A DNA stretch of 64,000 nucleotides from Streptomyces rimosus (lineage in GTDB: Bacteria > Actinomycetota > Actinomycetes > Streptomycetales > Streptomycetaceae), in assembly GCF_008704655.1 (NCBI RefSeq), contig NZ_CP023688.1, positions 4,154,001 through 4,218,000 on the forward strand, in the 5' to 3' direction. Numbering within the stretch: position 1 is the stretch's first letter; each line of letters opens with the position of its first letter. Shown here one piece after another: positions 61,820 through 64,000 of this stretch. The notes beneath the pieces are model-generated. The model saw nothing but the letters and a program-made list of their open reading frames with translations, ran no database searches and was not told the origin of the DNA. The position numbers and the translations under genes were made by a program.

Positions 61820-64000
61820 ATGGCATTCAATCACTTACCAGCAGGCGTGCACGACGCCTTGTGCGCATTGTCCGTCACACCGGTGACACACTCGGTGCCG
61901 ATGGCCTCCAATCAGCTGCCCCCGGACGGGGGCACCAGACCCTCCCCGCGCACGGTCCTGGACCGTCTCACCCAGGGGGCGTCCCGCGCTACGCGCATCA
62001 CTCATACGGAGCACTTGCCCCCGCGCATCGGCAGCCATGCGGAATGGCCCGCACGGATCCGCCCGGAGGTGGCCGACGCCGTCCGCGCGGCCGGGATCGA
62101 GCGCCCGTGGACGCATCAGGCCCGTACGGTCGAGCACGCGCTGCGCGGCGAGTCGGTCGTCATCGCCACCGGTACCGCGTCCGGCAAATCGCTCGCCTAT
62201 CTGGTGCCGGTGCTGTCCGGCCTCCTGGAGGGCTCCGAGGCCCCGAACGGGCGCGGCGCCACGGCCCTGTACCTCGCGCCCACCAAGGCGCTCGCCGCCG
62301 ACCAGCGGCGCGCCGTCGGCGAGCTGGCGGCGCCGCTGGGCAGCGCGGTGCGGCCCGCCGTGTACGACGGGGACACGCCGGTCGAGGAACGCGAATGGGT
62401 GCGCCAGTACGGCAACTACGTGCTCACCAACCCCGACATGCTGCACCTGGGCATCCTCCCGGCCCACCCCCGCTGGTCGTCCTTCCTGCGCGCCCTGAAG
62501 TACGTCGTCATCGACGAGTGCCACACTTACCGGGGCGTCTTCGGCTCCCATGTGGCGCAGGTCATACGCCGCCTGCGGCGGATCTGCGCCCGGTACGGGT
62601 CCGAGCCGGTCTTCCTGCTGGCCTCGGCCACCGCCGCCGAGCCGGCGCAGGCGGCCGAGCGGCTCATCGGGCAGCCTGTGGCCGAGGTCACGGAGGACAC
62701 CTCGCCGCGCGGCGAGGTCGTGTTCGCCCTGTGGGAACCGCCGCTGACGGAGCTGCACGGCGAGCAGGGCGCACCCGTACGCCGTACCGCCACCGCCGAA
62801 ACCGCCGACCTGCTGACCGACCTCGCCCTCCAGGACGTACGCACCGTCGCCTTCGTACGGTCCCGGCGCGGCGCCGAGCTGATCGCCCTCATCACGCAGG
62901 AGCGGCTGGGGGCGATCGACCGGGCGCTGGCGAGTCGGGTGGCGGCGTACCGGGGCGGCTATCTGCCCGAGGAGCGGCGCGCGCTGGAGCGCGCGCTGCA
63001 CACCGGTGACCTGCTCGGCCTGGCCGCCACCACGGCCCTGGAGCTGGGCGTGGACGTCTCCGGCCTGGACGCGGTCCTGATCGCCGGATATCCGGGCACC
63101 CGCGCCTCCCTGTGGCAGCAGGCCGGGCGGGCGGGACGCAGCGGCCAGGGGGCGCTCGCGATCCTCGTCGCCCGCGACGACCCGCTGGACACCTACCTCG
63201 TGCACCACCCCGAGGCGCTGTTCGACCAGCCCGTGGAATCCACCGTCCTGGACCCGGACAACCCGTACGTCCTCGCCCCGCACCTGTGCGCAGCGGCCGC
63301 CGAACTGCCGCTCACCGAGGACGACTTCTCGCTCTTCGGCCCGGCCGTGCCGCACATCCTGCCCTCCTTGGAGGCGCGCAAGCTGCTGCGCCGCCGTGCC
63401 AAGGCGTGGCACTGGACCCGCCGCGAACGGGCCGCCGACCTCGCGGACATCCGGGGCCAGGGCGGCTCGCCCGTACAGATCGTGGAGGCGGGCACCGGCC
63501 GGCTGCTGGGCACGGTGGACGCGGCCGCCGCGCACACCACCGTCCACGGCGGCGCCGTCCACCTGCACCAGGGCCGTACGTACCTGGTCAAGCACCTGGA
63601 CCTGGAAGACGACGTGGCCCTCGTCGAGGAGGCCGACCCGCCGTATTCGACGACCGCCCGCGACACCACCGCCGTCTCCATCCTGGAGACCGAGACGGAG
63701 ATCCCCTGGGGCGACTCGCGGCTGTGCTTCGGCTCGGTCGAGGTCACCAACCAGGTCGTCTCCTACCTGCGCCGCCGGCTCATCACCGGCGAGGTGCTGG
63801 GCGAGACCAAGCTCGACCTGCCGCCCCGTACGCTGCGCACCCGGGCCGTGTGGTGGACCGTCACCGAGGACCAGCTCGACGCGGCGCGGGTCAACCCCGA
63901 ACAGCTCGGCGGCGCCCTGCACGCGGCCGAACACGCCTCCATCGGGCTGCTGCCGCTGTTCGCCACCTGCGACCGCTGGGACATCGGCGGCGTCTCCCTC
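61820..64000 (+). CDS. DEAD/DEAH-family helicase, YprA/MrfA-like (cut by window edge)
   Basis: At least 727 codons, open to the edge. Motif I GTASGKS (Lys123), Ia LAPTKALAADQ, Ib TNPDML, II DECH (Asp232), III ASATA and VI QQAGRAGRSGQ make two RecA-like domains; the following part matches the unique region of YprA/MrfA (Hrq1-related) helicases, whose zinc-binding DUF1998 end would lie past 64000. These act in excision of DNA lesions such as mitomycin adducts. Several starts are possible: ATG 61820, GTG 61847, GTG 61883, ATG 61901. The first would include a rare TTA codon (61835-61837). Divergent from bldG; the bldG promoter must lie in this 5' region. Confidence 0.9.
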   Translation, partial: MAFNHLPAGVHDALCALSVTPVTHSVPMASNQLPPDGGTRPSPRTVLDRLTQGASRATRITHTEHLPPRIGSHAEWPARIRPEVADAVRAAGIERPWTHQARTVEHALRGESVVIATGTASGKSLAYLVPVLSGLLEGSEAPNGRGATALYLAPTKALAADQRRAVGELAAPLGSAVRPAVYDGDTPVEEREWVRQYGNYVLTNPDMLHLGILPAHPRWSSFLRALKYVVIDECHTYRGVFGSHVAQVIRRLRRICARYGSEPVFLLASATAAEPAQAAERLIGQPVAEVTEDTSPRGEVVFALWEPPLTELHGEQGAPVRRTATAETADLLTDLALQDVRTVAFVRSRRGAELIALITQERLGAIDRALASRVAAYRGGYLPEERRALERALHTGDLLGLAATTALELGVDVSGLDAVLIAGYPGTRASLWQQAGRAGRSGQGALAILVARDDPLDTYLVHHPEALFDQPVESTVLDPDNPYVLAPHLCAAAAELPLTEDDFSLFGPAVPHILPSLEARKLLRRRAKAWHWTRRERAADLADIRGQGGSPVQIVEAGTGRLLGTVDAAAAHTTVHGGAVHLHQGRTYLVKHLDLEDDVALVEEADPPYSTTARDTTAVSILETETEIPWGDSRLCFGSVEVTNQVVSYLRRRLITGEVLGETKLDLPPRTLRTRAVWWTVTEDQLDAARVNPEQLGGALHAAEHASIGLLPLFATCDRWDIGGVSL

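Noticed and set aside
60154..63009. Plus-strand frame covering the anti-sigma and bldG region into the helicase
   Set aside because: Antisense to bldG and out of frame with the helicase motifs; GC-driven.

Overview
The window looks like a Streptomyces (or very close actinomycete) chromosome. It is extremely GC-rich, uses GTG and TTG starts, and its right half carries a run of genes in the order known from Streptomyces cores: DNA polymerase III delta', MFS-thymidylate kinase fusion, topA, methyltransferase, membrane pyrophosphatase, anti-sigma factor, bldG, YprA/MrfA-type helicase. Nearly every open frame antisense to the large genes is a GC-driven shadow.

Left 37.6 kb (all minus strand): two translationally coupled giant NRPS genes, sharing a 4-base GTGA overlap. 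The upstream protein (8,336 aa, six modules) begins with a starter-type condensation domain. The downstream protein (three complete modules plus the start of a tenth condensation domain) runs off the window. Reading the adenylation pockets by eye gives acyl-basic(L)-basic(D)-basic(D)-aromatic/Phe(D)-Thr(L)-Asn(D)-basic(D)-basic(D)-Thr(L)-..., where 'basic' is an Orn/Dab-like pocket with two acidic residues. This predicts a polycationic, D-rich acyl peptide. The downstream gene has an in-frame TAA at 145-147 where every sister domain has Trp; the frame continues intact to the window edge. The change equals a tandem CC-to-TT substitution on the plus strand.

37.6-42.5 kb: a 626-bp divergent control region with palindromes, then a type I ABC exporter overlapping an exported Ntn-hydrolase (aculeacin-acylase/PvdQ-like). 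They are the likely export and acyl-processing or self-protection arm of the peptide pathway. A tRNA-Thr(CGT) with a strong terminator marks the border to the core genome.

42.6-64 kb: core genes. A tripeptidyl-aminopeptidase-like lipoprotein, holB, MFS-tmk-coiled-coil fusion, a small ORF, topA, DUF2752 protein, a secreted protein, a two-TM micro-protein, a class I methyltransferase, a ten-copy ~51-bp minisatellite, a small lipoprotein, hppA (K+-independent type), an anti-sigma-like ATPase with a degenerate N box, bldG with Ser57, and a divergent helicase (cut by the window edge) that may carry a TTA codon near its start.
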